DNA of 64,000 nucleotides from Achromobacter mucicolens (GCF_902859725.1 NZ_CADIJP010000003.1:248001-312000); one strand, 5' to 3'. Shown: positions 1 through 9,058, counted from the stretch's first letter. Numbers and translations: made by a program. The notes: a model not told the origin generated them from the sequence alone.

Positions 1-615
1 CTGAGCGCGCTGGGCCGCGGCCAGGTCTGGATCACGCTGGCCATCGGCGCGGTGGGCTTCGGCGGTCTGTTCTCCATCTATACCTACCTCGCGGACACGC
101 TGACCGCCGTCACCCAGGTGTCGCCCGCGACGGTGCCGCTGGTGCTGAGCGCCTTCGGTGTCGGCCTGACGGTGGGCAACATGGTGGTGCCGGTCTTTGC
201 CGATCGCGCCGTCATGCGCACGGCCGGCCTGCTGCTCTTGTGGTCGGCCGTGGTGCTGGCCCTCTTTCCGCTGATGGCCCACAACGTCTGGCTGATCACC
301 CTGAACGTGTTCCTGGTGGGGGTGGGCGGCGCGCTGGGCACCGTGTTGCAGACACGCCTGATGGACGTCTCGGGCGACGCTCAGGGGCTGGCCGCCGCGC
401 TCAACCATTCGGCCTTCAACACGGCGAACGCGCTGGGCCCGTTCCTGGGCGGCCTTGCCATCGCGGCCGGGTTCGGCTGGACCTCCACCGGCTGGGTGGG
501 CAGCCTGCTTGCCATCGCCAGCATGCCGCTGTGGCTGTGGGCCGTGATGCTGGAACGCCGGGCGCGCACCGCGCGGGCGGACAAGCTGGTCGTCAGCACC
601 GAATCGGCCCGCTGA
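1..615 (+). CDS. MFS transporter, C-terminal part (cut by window edge)
   Basis: The reading frame is open from base 1 and ends at a TGA at 613-615, so the 5' part of the gene lies outside the window. About 204 residues remain. They form roughly six hydrophobic segments with short charged loops, and the tail after the last helix is basic (LERRARTARADK), as in the C-terminal half of a major facilitator superfamily protein. The texture and the FNTANALGPFLGG motif in the penultimate helices resemble the AraJ/YdhP-type sugar or drug efflux permeases. The substrate cannot be told from this half. A palindromic repeat follows the stop codon directly. Confidence 0.8.
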   Translation: MSALGRGQVWITLAIGAVGFGGLFSIYTYLADTLTAVTQVSPATVPLVLSAFGVGLTVGNMVVPVFADRAVMRTAGLLLLWSAVVLALFPLMAHNVWLITLNVFLVGVGGALGTVLQTRLMDVSGDAQGLAAALNHSAFNTANALGPFLGGLAIAAGFGWTSTGWVGSLLAIASMPLWLWAVMLERRARTARADKLVVSTESAR

Positions 616-618
616 GCG

Positions 619-721
619 CGTCCCCCATTTCACGGAAGGTGTCTGACACCCAACGAGAACGACGTCATCCTGCAATGTCGTCTCAAGGGTGTCAGACACC
701 TTCCTAAAACGTCCCCCATTT
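619..721. repeat. Palindromic repeat element with flanking direct repeats
   Basis: Two 18-bp arms, 634-651 and 687-704, are perfect inverted copies built around GGTGTCTGACACC, itself palindromic. Just outside them the 12-mer CGTCCCCCATTT occurs twice in direct orientation (619-630 and 710-721). The 35-bp centre has a weaker inverted repeat (GAGAACGAC / GTCGTCTC). The structure fits a short non-autonomous repeat (REP- or MITE-like). It could also act as a strong hairpin after the MFS gene. No coding sequence is visible in it. Confidence 0.7.
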
Positions 722-769
722 AGCCTGTCACAAATCGTCGGCCCCGCGCCACACCGGGGCAAGCGCCTA

Positions 770-800
770 TTGCAGCGCACGTTCACGTCGCAGCTATACT
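770..800 (+). promoter_or_regulatory. Possible sigma70 promoter for the PIG-L gene
   Basis: TTGCAG (770-775) and TATACT (795-800) resemble -35 and -10 hexamers. Their 19-bp spacing is longer than the usual 17. The pair lies about 60 bp before the start codon at 859 and is the only such match seen in the gap. Confidence 0.35.
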
Positions 801-858
801 TTCCGCACTCTTTACCACCTCAAGACGCGCTGCACCTCCACCATGCAGCGCTTTTTTT

Positions 859-2940
859 ATGCCCGCTTTGACTGCCTTGCTGCGCCCGCTGTGCCGGGCG
901 CTCTGCTGCTTGGCCGCAGCCCTCCTTTCCGCCCAGGCATGGGCCGCTCCTCCGACGCTGGCCCAGTGCCACGGGATCAAGGACCTGGCCTTCGTCGCAC
1001 ATCTGGATGACGACCTGCTTTTCATGAACCCGGACGTCGCCTCCAACATCGAGGCGGGCGGCTGCGTGCGCGTCGTCTATCTGACCGCCAGCGACGCGGG
1101 CGAAGGCGAAGGCTACATGCTGGGCCGCGAGCGCGGCGTGCGCGCCGCCTACGCCTACATGGCGCGCGAACCCGACGCCTGGAAAGAAGACACCGGCATC
1201 GTCGCGGGCCGCCAGATCGCGCGCTTCACGCTGCAGGGCAATCCGCGCGTGCAGCTCTGGCACATGCGGCTGAAGGACCCGTGGCTGGGCAAGGGCTGGG
1301 GCAGCCTGACGCCGCTGAGCCGCACCGAATCCGAACCCGGCCAGAACGTGGACACGCTGGGACCGCACGCCGAGGTCTATACCCGCGAACAACTCGTCGA
1401 CACGCTGGCTGAGATGATCCGCCAGTACGGCCCCACCACGGTGCGCCACCTGGACGACACGATCAGCGTGCCCTACACCCAGCTGTGCTGGCGCTGCGCC
1501 GGCCACGGCCACCCCGACCACATCGCCAGCGCGCGGCTGGCGCGCGAGGCCATGCTGCGCGCGCCCGGCAACTACGCCGAGACGGGATACATCGATTACC
1601 CCAGCCAGGAACGCGCCACCAACCTTGCCGACGCGGAAATCGCCAGCAAGTCCGTGATCTTTCAGCACTACGCCTGGAACGACTACCACTATTGCGCCGG
1701 CCCCACCGGCTGCAAGGAACCGGCCGGCCCCGCCGCCGCGTGGGTCCAGCGCGCCTACTACGTGTCGCGTCAGGACGTCGCGCCGCAGGTGTACCCGGAC
1801 GGGCGCGGCGGGCTCGTCGTGTTTGCCGCCGGCGAAACCAATGCCGCCGTCAACAGCTGGGATTCGGCCGAAAAGCGCTGGCACACGCTGGGCGGACGCA
1901 CCACCGGCCCCGTGGTCTCGTTTGCCCATGCCGACGGCACCGCCGGCCTGATGGCGCGCGATCCGCTGGGCGGCGTCTGGGCCAACAAACAGCGCCATGA
2001 CGGCACGTGGCAGGGCTGGCAGGCGCTGGGCGGTTTGCGGGTCACGCAGATCCCGGCGGTGGCGCCCCGTGGCGAGGCCGCCGCCGTTGCGCTGGGCTAC
2101 GACGGGCTGCTGCACTGGATCAGCCCGTCCGGCATCGACGGCAGCTGGAGCACGTGGCAGGCGCTTCCGACGCTAGAGGGCGTCACCGGTTCGCCGGCCG
2201 CCGCGCGCGGCGCCGACGGGCGCTATGTCGTCTTCGCCATTGCCGCCAAGGGCGAGCTTTTCTATACCCGCCAGCTGCCCGCCGCCAAGGGCCACCGGTC
2301 GGAATGGCAAGGTTGGCGCCGCGTGGCCGCGCCGCAAGCCGCGGGCGGCCTGGCAGCCATCCGCAACCATGAAAACCGGGTCGAGCTTTATTTCCGGCAG
2401 CGCGCCAACAACCACCTGACCAAGCTGGTGGAAGCGGGCGACACCACCGACCTGGACATGGACTGGAGCGCGCCGGCGGACTTGGGCGTGCCCTTCATCG
2501 GCCGACCGGCCATCCAGGCCGACACCGCCGGCAACGTCGTGCTTGCCATCCTGGAGCGCTCGGGCGGACACCTCTGGCTGCTCGAACACGGCAAGCTCGC
2601 CAAGATGGATGCCGAAGCGGCATCGCCGCCCGCCATCAGCCTCATCGACGGCGCGCTGTACGTTGTCGCCCGCGCCGCCGGCGCGCCGCAGCGCTACCAG
2701 GTGCTCTCGCGCCGCGGCGGCACGTGGTCCGCCAGCCTGACGCTGGACGGCGTGCCCGCCACTGGCGGCGGCCCGTTCGCGTCCGTGGCGGCGCGGCCGG
2801 CCGACTTGCCCAACCTGGGCGCGGCCAGCGCCGGCAAAGCCGTGGTTGTGCGCCCGTCCGCGTCGGAACCGGATGCGCTGACGGTCGAGCGCATGCCCGC
2901 GCAGACCTCACGCGCGGCCACGCCGACACGCGTGCAGTAA
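859..2940 (+). CDS. Exported PIG-L (LmbE-like) deacetylase with C-terminal propeller-like domain
   Basis: The protein has 693 residues. It starts with a signal peptide (about residues 1-29, ending AQAWA), so it should act in the periplasm or outside the cell. The N-terminal domain carries the PIG-L zinc-site pattern: AHLDDD at about 47-52 (family AHPDD) and GHGHPDH at about 215-221. These proteins are zinc-dependent N-deacetylases of sugars such as GlcNAc. From about residue 290 to 640 there are several blocks with W-x-x-W cores (GTWQGW, GSWSTW, SEWQGW), typical of PLL/tectonin-like beta-propellers that often bind carbohydrate. I infer a secreted glycan deacetylase with its own binding module; the substrate is unknown. 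It converges on the crotonase-family gene. Confidence 0.8.
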   Translation: MPALTALLRPLCRALCCLAAALLSAQAWAAPPTLAQCHGIKDLAFVAHLDDDLLFMNPDVASNIEAGGCVRVVYLTASDAGEGEGYMLGRERGVRAAYAYMAREPDAWKEDTGIVAGRQIARFTLQGNPRVQLWHMRLKDPWLGKGWGSLTPLSRTESEPGQNVDTLGPHAEVYTREQLVDTLAEMIRQYGPTTVRHLDDTISVPYTQLCWRCAGHGHPDHIASARLAREAMLRAPGNYAETGYIDYPSQERATNLADAEIASKSVIFQHYAWNDYHYCAGPTGCKEPAGPAAAWVQRAYYVSRQDVAPQVYPDGRGGLVVFAAGETNAAVNSWDSAEKRWHTLGGRTTGPVVSFAHADGTAGLMARDPLGGVWANKQRHDGTWQGWQALGGLRVTQIPAVAPRGEAAAVALGYDGLLHWISPSGIDGSWSTWQALPTLEGVTGSPAAARGADGRYVVFAIAAKGELFYTRQLPAAKGHRSEWQGWRRVAAPQAAGGLAAIRNHENRVELYFRQRANNHLTKLVEAGDTTDLDMDWSAPADLGVPFIGRPAIQADTAGNVVLAILERSGGHLWLLEHGKLAKMDAEAASPPAISLIDGALYVVARAAGAPQRYQVLSRRGGTWSASLTLDGVPATGGGPFASVAARPADLPNLGAASAGKAVVVRPSASEPDALTVERMPAQTSRAATPTRVQ

Positions 2941-3029
2941 CACGGCGGCGCGACGCGCCCTCGTGTGATGCGCGGCCCCCGGCCTGCGAACCACGCGCGG
3001 GAGGCAAGCTGCTTGCAGCGGTCCCGCCA

Positions 3030-3824
3030 TTACTTGGCCTCCCGATGCTGTTTGCGCGCCAGGAACGGCGCCATGTAGCGGCGCGGCTCGTCGGTGGTGA
3101 ACGCCTCGCCGAAGGCGTCCACGCTGCGGTCCAGACCGGCCTGGATCGAGGACTCGGTCCAATAGCGCAACAAGGCCTTCTGCGAGCGCACCGCGGCCGG
3201 CCCGCTGGCCGCGATCGGCGCCACGGTACGTTCGACCAGCGCGTCCAGCTCGCCGGCCTCGCACAGGAATTCCAGAAATCCCCAATCCCGCGCCTGCGCG
3301 GCGTCCACCGTTTCGCCGGTAAGCAGCAGCCAGTTGGTCGGCCCCTGACCGATGAGCGCGGGCAGCAGCACCGCATGGATCACCGACGGAATGCCGACGC
3401 GCACCTCGGGCATGCCGAACACGCCGTCCGCCGAACCCAGACGGATGTCGCAGGCCGCCGCCAGCTCCATGCCGGCGCCCAGACAGAATCCCGGCAACCT
3501 TGCGATAGTCGGCACCGGGATATCCGCCACGGCGTCGCATAGGTCGCGCAGCCGCATGATGAACGCGCGCGCGCCCTGCGGGTCCAGCTCGGCCATCTCA
3601 TGGATGTTGGCGCCGCCCACGAAGGCCTTGTCGCCCGTCCCGCGGATGACCACCGCGCGCGCGTCGTCCTGCGCCGCAATCCAGCGCGCGGCCTCGGTCA
3701 GGCCAAGCGTGACGGCCGAGGCCAGAATGTTCAGACTCTTGGCGTCGTGGATCTGCAGGGTGTAGACGCCGCGCGAATCGCGCGTCACGCGGGCATGGGG
3801 AAACGAGGGAATGGGCGCAGTCAT
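3030..3824 (-). CDS. Enoyl-CoA hydratase/isomerase family protein
   Basis: The 264 residues match the usual crotonase-fold length. The two backbone segments that form the oxyanion hole are recognisable as FVGGANIHEM and CLGAGMELAAACD. The first acid residue of hydratases is present in MPEVRVG. At the place of the second (family pattern MEMVLTG) the sequence reads NWLLLTGE, without an aligned Glu. Activity other than simple hydration (isomerase, decarboxylase, hydrolase) is therefore possible. The ATG is preceded by GGAGA at good spacing. It stands alone and diverges from the ABC ATPase gene. Confidence 0.8.
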   Translation of the reverse strand: MTAPIPSFPHARVTRDSRGVYTLQIHDAKSLNILASAVTLGLTEAARWIAAQDDARAVVIRGTGDKAFVGGANIHEMAELDPQGARAFIMRLRDLCDAVADIPVPTIARLPGFCLGAGMELAAACDIRLGSADGVFGMPEVRVGIPSVIHAVLLPALIGQGPTNWLLLTGETVDAAQARDWGFLEFLCEAGELDALVERTVAPIAASGPAAVRSQKALLRYWTESSIQAGLDRSVDAFGEAFTTDEPRRYMAPFLARKQHREAK

Positions 3825-3903
3825 GAAGTCTCCGGCGAGAAATGTTTGCCGTCGATGCTACCGGCGGCTTTTGATGACAATAAACCTCTCGTACACTTGC
3901 CGC

Positions 3904-4518
3904 ATGCTACGCATCGACAATCTCAGCAAGCGCTACGGCGACCATATCGTTTTCCAGGGCCTCTCGCACGCCTTCGCGCCGGGCTGCGTGGCGCTCTGCG
4001 AAGAAGACAGCACCGGAAAATCCAGCCTGCTGGGCATCATTGCCGGCGCGCTGGCGCCCGACAGCGGCGACGTCCTTATCGACGGGCACTCGCTGCGCGA
4101 CGCGCCGCTTGCGGCGCAGTCCCGTCTGGCCTATGTGCCGGACAACTGCATGGAATTTCCCGAGCAGACGGGCCGCGGCCTGCTGCAACAGGTGGCGGCA
4201 GCCAAGCACGTTGCGCTGGACGACGCCGTGCTGGACCTGGCCCATCGGCTGGGGTTGGAGCCGCATCTGGACAAGCGTTTCGAGCAGATGTCCACGGGCA
4301 CGCGGCGCAAGGTCTACCTGACGGCCGCCGCGCTGGGCGACCCGGCGGTTGTCGTGGCCGACGGCCCCAGCAACGGGCTGGATACCCAGGCGCGCGGCGT
4401 GCTGGCCGACGTCTTCAAAACCTGGGCGCAGACGCGCGTCGTGCTGTTCGCCAGCCATGACCCCGAACTGGTGCAGGCGTGCGGCGCCCGCACCGTCAAC
4501 GTGGCCGACCTGCGCTGA
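3904..4518 (+). CDS. ABC-type ATPase domain protein with altered catalytic motifs
   Basis: A single nucleotide-binding domain of 204 residues. The ATG at 3904 is chosen because the ABC fold starts at MLRIDNLSKRYG; in-frame starts further upstream add unrelated residues. The Walker A segment reads EEDSTGKSS (about 33-41) and keeps GKS, but two of the usual glycines are Glu and Ser. The signature is MSTGT (about 129) instead of LSGGQ. In Walker B the Asp is present (D153), but the catalytic Glu is Gly (DGPSNGLD). The switch His (SHD, about 185) is kept. No permease gene is next to it. It may hydrolyse ATP slowly or act as a regulatory ATPase. Confidence 0.75.
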   Translation: MLRIDNLSKRYGDHIVFQGLSHAFAPGCVALCEEDSTGKSSLLGIIAGALAPDSGDVLIDGHSLRDAPLAAQSRLAYVPDNCMEFPEQTGRGLLQQVAAAKHVALDDAVLDLAHRLGLEPHLDKRFEQMSTGTRRKVYLTAAALGDPAVVVADGPSNGLDTQARGVLADVFKTWAQTRVVLFASHDPELVQACGARTVNVADLR

Positions 4519-4522
4519 GCAA

Positions 4523-4543
4523 ACGGCTGCCCGGCGCAGCCGT
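4523..4543. terminator. Hairpin between convergent genes
   Basis: ACGGCTGC (4523-4530) and GCAGCCGT (4536-4543) form a perfect 8-bp stem with a 5-nt loop. It sits between the convergent ABC ATPase and outer-membrane genes. On the minus strand it is followed by a short TTT. It is probably a weak bidirectional terminator. Confidence 0.45.
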
Positions 4544-5319
4544 CAAAAGCGGATGGTCACCCCCGCAATGGGCCCCTGCAGCACCACGTCGTATTTGAAG
4601 CCGTTGCGCTCGTAGTCCACGCCCATCGCCCGGTAGCCGACCGTCGCCGACACCGATTTGTTGAAGCTGTAGCCCACGCCAAGACCGAGGTCCCAGTCCG
4701 CCTGCGCGCCCCCGGCGCCGATCATGCCCCAGCCCGTCAGATAGGCCTTGGGATGAAAGTTGTAGGTGCCTCGCACGCCCACCATGGCGTCCACCCACGT
4801 GGCGCTTTCGCTGTGCTTGCGGCCGTCCGTGAATCTGCCCTTGAAGGTGACGTCCGAATCCACCGACCAGACGCGCAGGCCGCCCACCACGTCCAGACTG
4901 TGCTCCGACCGGTCGAGCACCGAATAGCCCGCGCCGATCAGGCCGGTGAACGATTCGTTCTTCACGTCCACACTGCTGGCCAGGATTCCCCTGGGGGTGT
5001 CGCCTTGCGCACCGACCTTCACGTACAGCAGATCGCCAAAAATGCTGTATCGGCCCTTGCGCGCATCGCCCATCAGCATGGCGGCAAAATCCAGGTTGTC
5101 GAGGATCTTGTCGAAGCTTGCATTGATGTCCACCGTCGGCAGGCGGCGATGTGTGACGGTGCCCGACAGCGCCGGCGCCCACAGATACGGCGAGACCGAG
5201 AATTGCCATTCGTCGGAAACCGCGGCGGCCGGGGCGGACGCCACTGGTGTTTCGGCCGCGACGGCGGCCCCTAGCGGGAACGCCGCGCATGTCAGGCAGA
5301 CAGTGATGTGCTTTTTCAT
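4543..5319 (-). CDS. Outer-membrane beta-barrel protein of unknown role
   Basis: The protein has 258 residues from the ATG at 5319, chosen because MKKHITVCLTCAAF begins a clear signal peptide (to about AAVAAE, residue 22) and a GGGA lies upstream. The mature part alternates hydrophobic and polar residues in strand-like blocks. It contains FSVSPYLWAPALSG near its start, a phrase common in small outer-membrane proteins of proteobacteria, and ends in Phe (GVTIRF), the usual barrel assembly signal. I infer an outer-membrane barrel of about ten strands. No substrate is evident. The neighbour upstream is the DUF1254 gene in the same direction, 88 bp away. Confidence 0.7.
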   Translation of the reverse strand: MKKHITVCLTCAAFPLGAAVAAETPVASAPAAAVSDEWQFSVSPYLWAPALSGTVTHRRLPTVDINASFDKILDNLDFAAMLMGDARKGRYSIFGDLLYVKVGAQGDTPRGILASSVDVKNESFTGLIGAGYSVLDRSEHSLDVVGGLRVWSVDSDVTFKGRFTDGRKHSESATWVDAMVGVRGTYNFHPKAYLTGWGMIGAGGAQADWDLGLGVGYSFNKSVSATVGYRAMGVDYERNGFKYDVVLQGPIAGVTIRF

Positions 5320-5407
5320 CGCGAGATCCCAGAGGCCCGAAGGCATGTTCAATGGAAGGCGCCGCGCCCCGGCCAAGCGCGGCGCGCGTTGCGACGCCGT
5401 GACCGCG

Positions 5408-6862
5408 TCAGCTCACCCGCCGCACCGGCGGCACCGTCCACGACCCGTTGATGATCGACGGGTCGCTTTCGTTGGGCCAATACAGGCGCATCATCAGGAT
5501 GAATCGGCCCTTGGGCGCCGGCAGCCAGTTCGATTCCAGCTCGGGGCCCGGCGATTCGTTCTGGATCAACAGATCGATCGACCCGTCGGGTTTTTGCTTG
5601 AGCGACTGGCGTTCGCTGATGGAGTAGCGATTCAGCGGGTTATCGACGAAGAAGTAGTTCTGGTCATACATGGTCAATGACCAGAATCCCGACACGGGCG
5701 GTGTCAGGCCCTTCTTGAACGTCAGCACGTACTTTTCGGACCCGTTGTATTCGCGCAGGATCGCCCCATTGGCCGACCGGAGCGAGGTCGGGTAGATGGC
5801 GTCCTGCGGCCGGTTCGCGCCCAGCCCGATGGCGGTGACCAAGGCCCGTTGCAGGTAGTTGGTGCCATAGATCCCCGTCTTGGTCGTAAAGCCCCACCCG
5901 TCGATATGCTGGATGTCGCCATCGGTGGACCGGAAATGCGCCATGATCCGCGCGAATCCCGTTTCGGGCACCCGCCTGGCAAAATCGGCGGGCAACTTGG
6001 ACTTGTCGAAATCCTGCCCAGGCACGATGCCGATGGTGGCCATTTTTTCCACCATGGGCGCGTCCGCCGCGGTCGGCGGATTGCGCTTGAGCAACTGCGC
6101 GAACAACGCAAAGTACTCGCTGGCATCCATGCTGTTGACTTGATCGCGCACCGGTGTCTTCATGTCGATGGCCGGATCCACCTTGCCCTGCGGCGCTGTC
6201 CACGCCTTGCCCCAGCCGCTCAGCGGCGCGATCTTCACCTGGTCCTGCAGCTTGTGCACTTCTGCATAGTCCTCCGGCGTGCCCGTGCAATAGATGCGGC
6301 CCAGCAGCCAGACGATGCTCGTGGGCGACTTGTATTGCTTCATGCCCTGCGGAACGGCCCCTTCCCAGCCCGGCCCCGTCACGATGAATGTCTGGGCGCC
6401 AGTACCCGTCGTGCGCTTGCCGGGCGCCTCGAATACGGTCGTCCAACCGTCCAGCAGCGGAAACAGCGCGTAGCGGCCGTTCATGTCGGGCAGGCTGATG
6501 ACCCAGGGCTGGTCGCCCACATCGATAAAAGCCGTGGTGTACAAGGTGTCGGCGTTCGGCGCCGTCACGTCGCGGAACTTGGCGTCCGGGTACTGGCGCA
6601 GCTTGATGAGCTGGCCCATCGGCGCGCGCGTACCCTTCGGTTCAGCAACGTTGGTGATCACCCGCCGGGTCATCTCCATGGTCACCAGCGGGTAGGCGTA
6701 GATGTAGGCTTCGGTGGCCAGGACGAAACGGTCGTCGGCTTCCGGCAGGTTTGCCACCAGCCCTTCGGAGGCGGCTGCCGAGGCCCGGAACGCCGGTCCC
6801 AGCGATCCTGCAGCTAGCAGGGCAAAACCCCCTGCGTTCAGTTTGCGGCGAGTTAGCTTCAT
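5408..6862 (-). CDS. DUF1254/DUF1214 domain protein, exported
   Basis: The protein has 484 residues. The N-terminus (RRKLNAGGFALLAAGSLG) looks like a Tat-type signal, and the first 30 residues should be removed. The N-terminal half has DUF1254 features (EAYIYAYPLVTMEMTRR, NADTLYTTAFIDVG, GRYALFPLLDGW). The C-terminal part has DUF1214 features (GFWSLTMYD, NRYSISERQ, NWLPAPKGRFILMMRLYWP). The family is widespread in soil and marine bacteria and has no firmly assigned reaction. The start is supported by GGAG 8 bases upstream. It may be co-transcribed with the outer-membrane gene downstream. Confidence 0.8.
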   Translation of the reverse strand: MKLTRRKLNAGGFALLAAGSLGPAFRASAAASEGLVANLPEADDRFVLATEAYIYAYPLVTMEMTRRVITNVAEPKGTRAPMGQLIKLRQYPDAKFRDVTAPNADTLYTTAFIDVGDQPWVISLPDMNGRYALFPLLDGWTTVFEAPGKRTTGTGAQTFIVTGPGWEGAVPQGMKQYKSPTSIVWLLGRIYCTGTPEDYAEVHKLQDQVKIAPLSGWGKAWTAPQGKVDPAIDMKTPVRDQVNSMDASEYFALFAQLLKRNPPTAADAPMVEKMATIGIVPGQDFDKSKLPADFARRVPETGFARIMAHFRSTDGDIQHIDGWGFTTKTGIYGTNYLQRALVTAIGLGANRPQDAIYPTSLRSANGAILREYNGSEKYVLTFKKGLTPPVSGFWSLTMYDQNYFFVDNPLNRYSISERQSLKQKPDGSIDLLIQNESPGPELESNWLPAPKGRFILMMRLYWPNESDPSIINGSWTVPPVRRVS

Positions 6863-7294
6863 TGTTATCGCTCCAATGGATGGGTCTGACGAAGTTCACT
6901 TCGGGGACTTCCAACAAGCACGACGATGTTTTTCAAGCTAATGCGCATTCGGTGTCGATGTGGCGGGGCACGCTCCATAGATCAGGGTCAGAGGAACCAC
7001 TGCAAACGGCAGGCGGCGTGCCGCCGAAGGGCGGAGCTGCCTTTGTGCGCATGGCCAAGGGGGAAGCACGGGTGCGCGAGCGCGCACGCGTGTGGAAGGC
7101 GGGGTGGACGTCCAAGAATGTGCTCCCTGAAGAAATCAGAGCAAACGCACCACTGAAGGAACTGGGCTACGGACCATCCATTCGACCGACTCGCGCGAAG
7201 ACGAAGCGGATTCGGTCAATCTATGCGCAGTTTTTTAGCTGCTCAAGTAGCCGGAATGACTACGACCATCCACCATTGGTCGCAATCCGCTGCC
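6863..7294. other. Gene-free stretch of about 430 bp
   Basis: No reading frame here has a convincing start, ribosome site and protein-like composition. The half near 6863-6960 should hold the promoter of the DUF1254 gene. Short inverted repeats are present (CGAAGTTCACTTCG at about 6889; GTGCGCGAGCGCGCAC at about 7071). I see no clear terminator or RNA gene. Confidence 0.5.
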
Positions 7295-8344
7295 CTACTT
7301 GCCCTTGCCGATCGACAGGGGCACGCCCCACACCGGATCCTGCATGCCCTGCTTGCCCAAGGGCGTGATCTGCATCGGCTTGAGCTTGGACAGCAATTCG
7401 CGCTGCGCGTCGGTCAGGTTCGTAAGCCGCGCGAAATACTTCTGCGCAAAATCCATCGGCGCCGGCCACGTGTAGACCGTGAAGTCTTCCAACGGGCACT
7501 CGATCATCTTCGGATCCACCGCGCGGCAGGCGGACTGCTTGAACTTGTAGCTGGGCGTCTTCATGTGCATGCGCTGGCTCAGCACCAGATCCCCGCCCTT
7601 GAGCGTGAAGCTGGCCAGCGCCAACTTGGGCAGCACGCGCGATTGCACCTTGATGGCCGGGATTTCGCGCGACGCGGTGTCTTCGTAGTAACCGGCGCGC
7701 GATCCAGGTGTGGTTTCGGTGACCTGCTGCTCGCCCCAGGCCACGCAGGCGCCCGTCCCGCGATGCACGGCCGTGCAGACTTTCTGCGTGCTGGTCCGCG
7801 AGCCGGTGGTGCCTTCGTGCCAGTTCGTTTCCTTGTAGAACTCACGGTACAGCTCGGGCGACAGGTACGCGGTGCCGTTGGCGCCCCGGCCTGACCCTTC
7901 AGCGCCGGGGCGCGCGCCGATCTGATTCAGCGTGGCATTGAGCTTGTAATCGTCTCCACCCGTCAGCAGGTACTTGCCCGGCGGCAGGATGTGGACTTCA
8001 AAGGCCTTGAACAGGTAGGTCGTGTCCTTGTCCCGCTGCAGCGAGTTGTTCTGGAACTTGCGGCCGAAGGTGATGCGCGGGTCCGGTTCAAACATCCAGA
8101 CGGTGTTGCCGGTCCAGGTCGTCATCTGCATGGCGTCCTTCAGCGAGGCGTGCGGCATCAGATCCGCCACCAGCACCACGGCCATGTTCGCCTTCATCGC
8201 CTCGCCGATCAGGTCGACCAGCTTGCCGTATCGCGGATCGTCCGCCGTGCCCTCGCCGTTGGACGACGGAATCGTGACGCAGCCCGACAGGGTCAGGGCA
8301 AGCGTCAGGGCAGACAGGGCAAGGCGCGGGCGCGGCAGGGACAT
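7295..8344 (-). CDS. Lipoprotein of unknown function
   Basis: The protein has 349 residues from the ATG at 8344. That start was chosen because a lipoprotein signal follows at once (LALSALTLALTLSGC, lipobox LSGC), so the protein should be anchored in the outer or inner membrane. The mature part has a conserved-looking core (TTYLFKAFEVHILPPGKYLL, and a pair of Cys residues around TAVHRGTGACVAWGEQ) and a C-terminal region rich in prolines. I do not recognise a named family. It reads away from the 430-bp gap and is not tightly linked to other genes. Confidence 0.65.
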   Translation of the reverse strand: MSLPRPRLALSALTLALTLSGCVTIPSSNGEGTADDPRYGKLVDLIGEAMKANMAVVLVADLMPHASLKDAMQMTTWTGNTVWMFEPDPRITFGRKFQNNSLQRDKDTTYLFKAFEVHILPPGKYLLTGGDDYKLNATLNQIGARPGAEGSGRGANGTAYLSPELYREFYKETNWHEGTTGSRTSTQKVCTAVHRGTGACVAWGEQQVTETTPGSRAGYYEDTASREIPAIKVQSRVLPKLALASFTLKGGDLVLSQRMHMKTPSYKFKQSACRAVDPKMIECPLEDFTVYTWPAPMDFAQKYFARLTNLTDAQRELLSKLKPMQITPLGKQGMQDPVWGVPLSIGKGK

Positions 8345-8578
8345 GGGATCGATCCTTGGGTCGGTAAGACGGCAATGTGCGCGCATCCTACCGGCTTGGG
8401 AACGGTTCGCAACATCCGGTTTGGCCGCTGAAACAGTTGGTGGCAAGCAACGTGACGCAGAACCGCGCCAACAAAGCGCATTCCAAGCAATTCAGCCGTA
8501 ATGGGTTGTTTCGAATGTTTCGCTTGGAGCCCGCCGACGCTGCCCAGCCCCCCGCCTTGTCCGAAAGTAACTTCGCCG

Positions 8579-9028
8579 TTATGCCCGGCTCAATGCCCGC
8601 GGCAGATCCGTGCCGTAATCGTCGTGGGCATAGACCATCGCCGGCAAGGGCGACACGGCGCGGCCTGCTTGTTCCCATAGCGTTTCGACCCAATCGGCCG
8701 CCACGTCGGCAATCGCGTCCTGCACGCAGAACGCCGGCTCGGTGGAAAACATGGGCACCGGCGGCTCCAGTCCCGCTTCGCCGTGCACCACGTCAAAGAG
8801 ATCGCGGTAGCCCTCAATGGCTTTGTTAAGCACATACAGATCCGGCCCTTCCAGACCGATCACCACCGAAAAGGTCCCTTCGCCGCCCTGGTCGGGAAAG
8901 ATGCCGAACTGGATCTCGCGCGCCTTCTCGGGCAACCGCGCGAACATGCCGGCCAGCGTGTGCAACGCGGCTGCCGTGTGCGCGTCCAGCGCGCGGCGCA
9001 GCGCGTCCTGATAGTCGTGTTTCGTCAT
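8579..9028 (-). CDS. Small conserved-looking cytoplasmic protein, unknown function
   Basis: The protein has 149 residues from the ATG at 9028 (MTKHDYQDALRRAL). It has no signal peptide or membrane segment. It contains FGIFPDQGGEGTFSVVIGLEGPDLYVLNKAI and a tail with DDYGTDLP. The pattern reminds me of DUF6389-type proteins, but I cannot verify that. It lies 30 bp downstream of the paoC stop in the same direction and could be the last gene of that transcript, though its role there is unclear. Confidence 0.55.
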   Translation of the reverse strand: MTKHDYQDALRRALDAHTAAALHTLAGMFARLPEKAREIQFGIFPDQGGEGTFSVVIGLEGPDLYVLNKAIEGYRDLFDVVHGEAGLEPPVPMFSTEPAFCVQDAIADVAADWVETLWEQAGRAVSPLPAMVYAHDDYGTDLPRALSRA

Positions 9029-9058
9029 CGCGCCAGCATAGCGCATGGCGGCACGCCA

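Noticed and set aside
6926-7368. Several short open frames in the 430-bp gap
   Set aside because: They are Arg/Cys-rich, with no ribosome site and no protein-like pattern.
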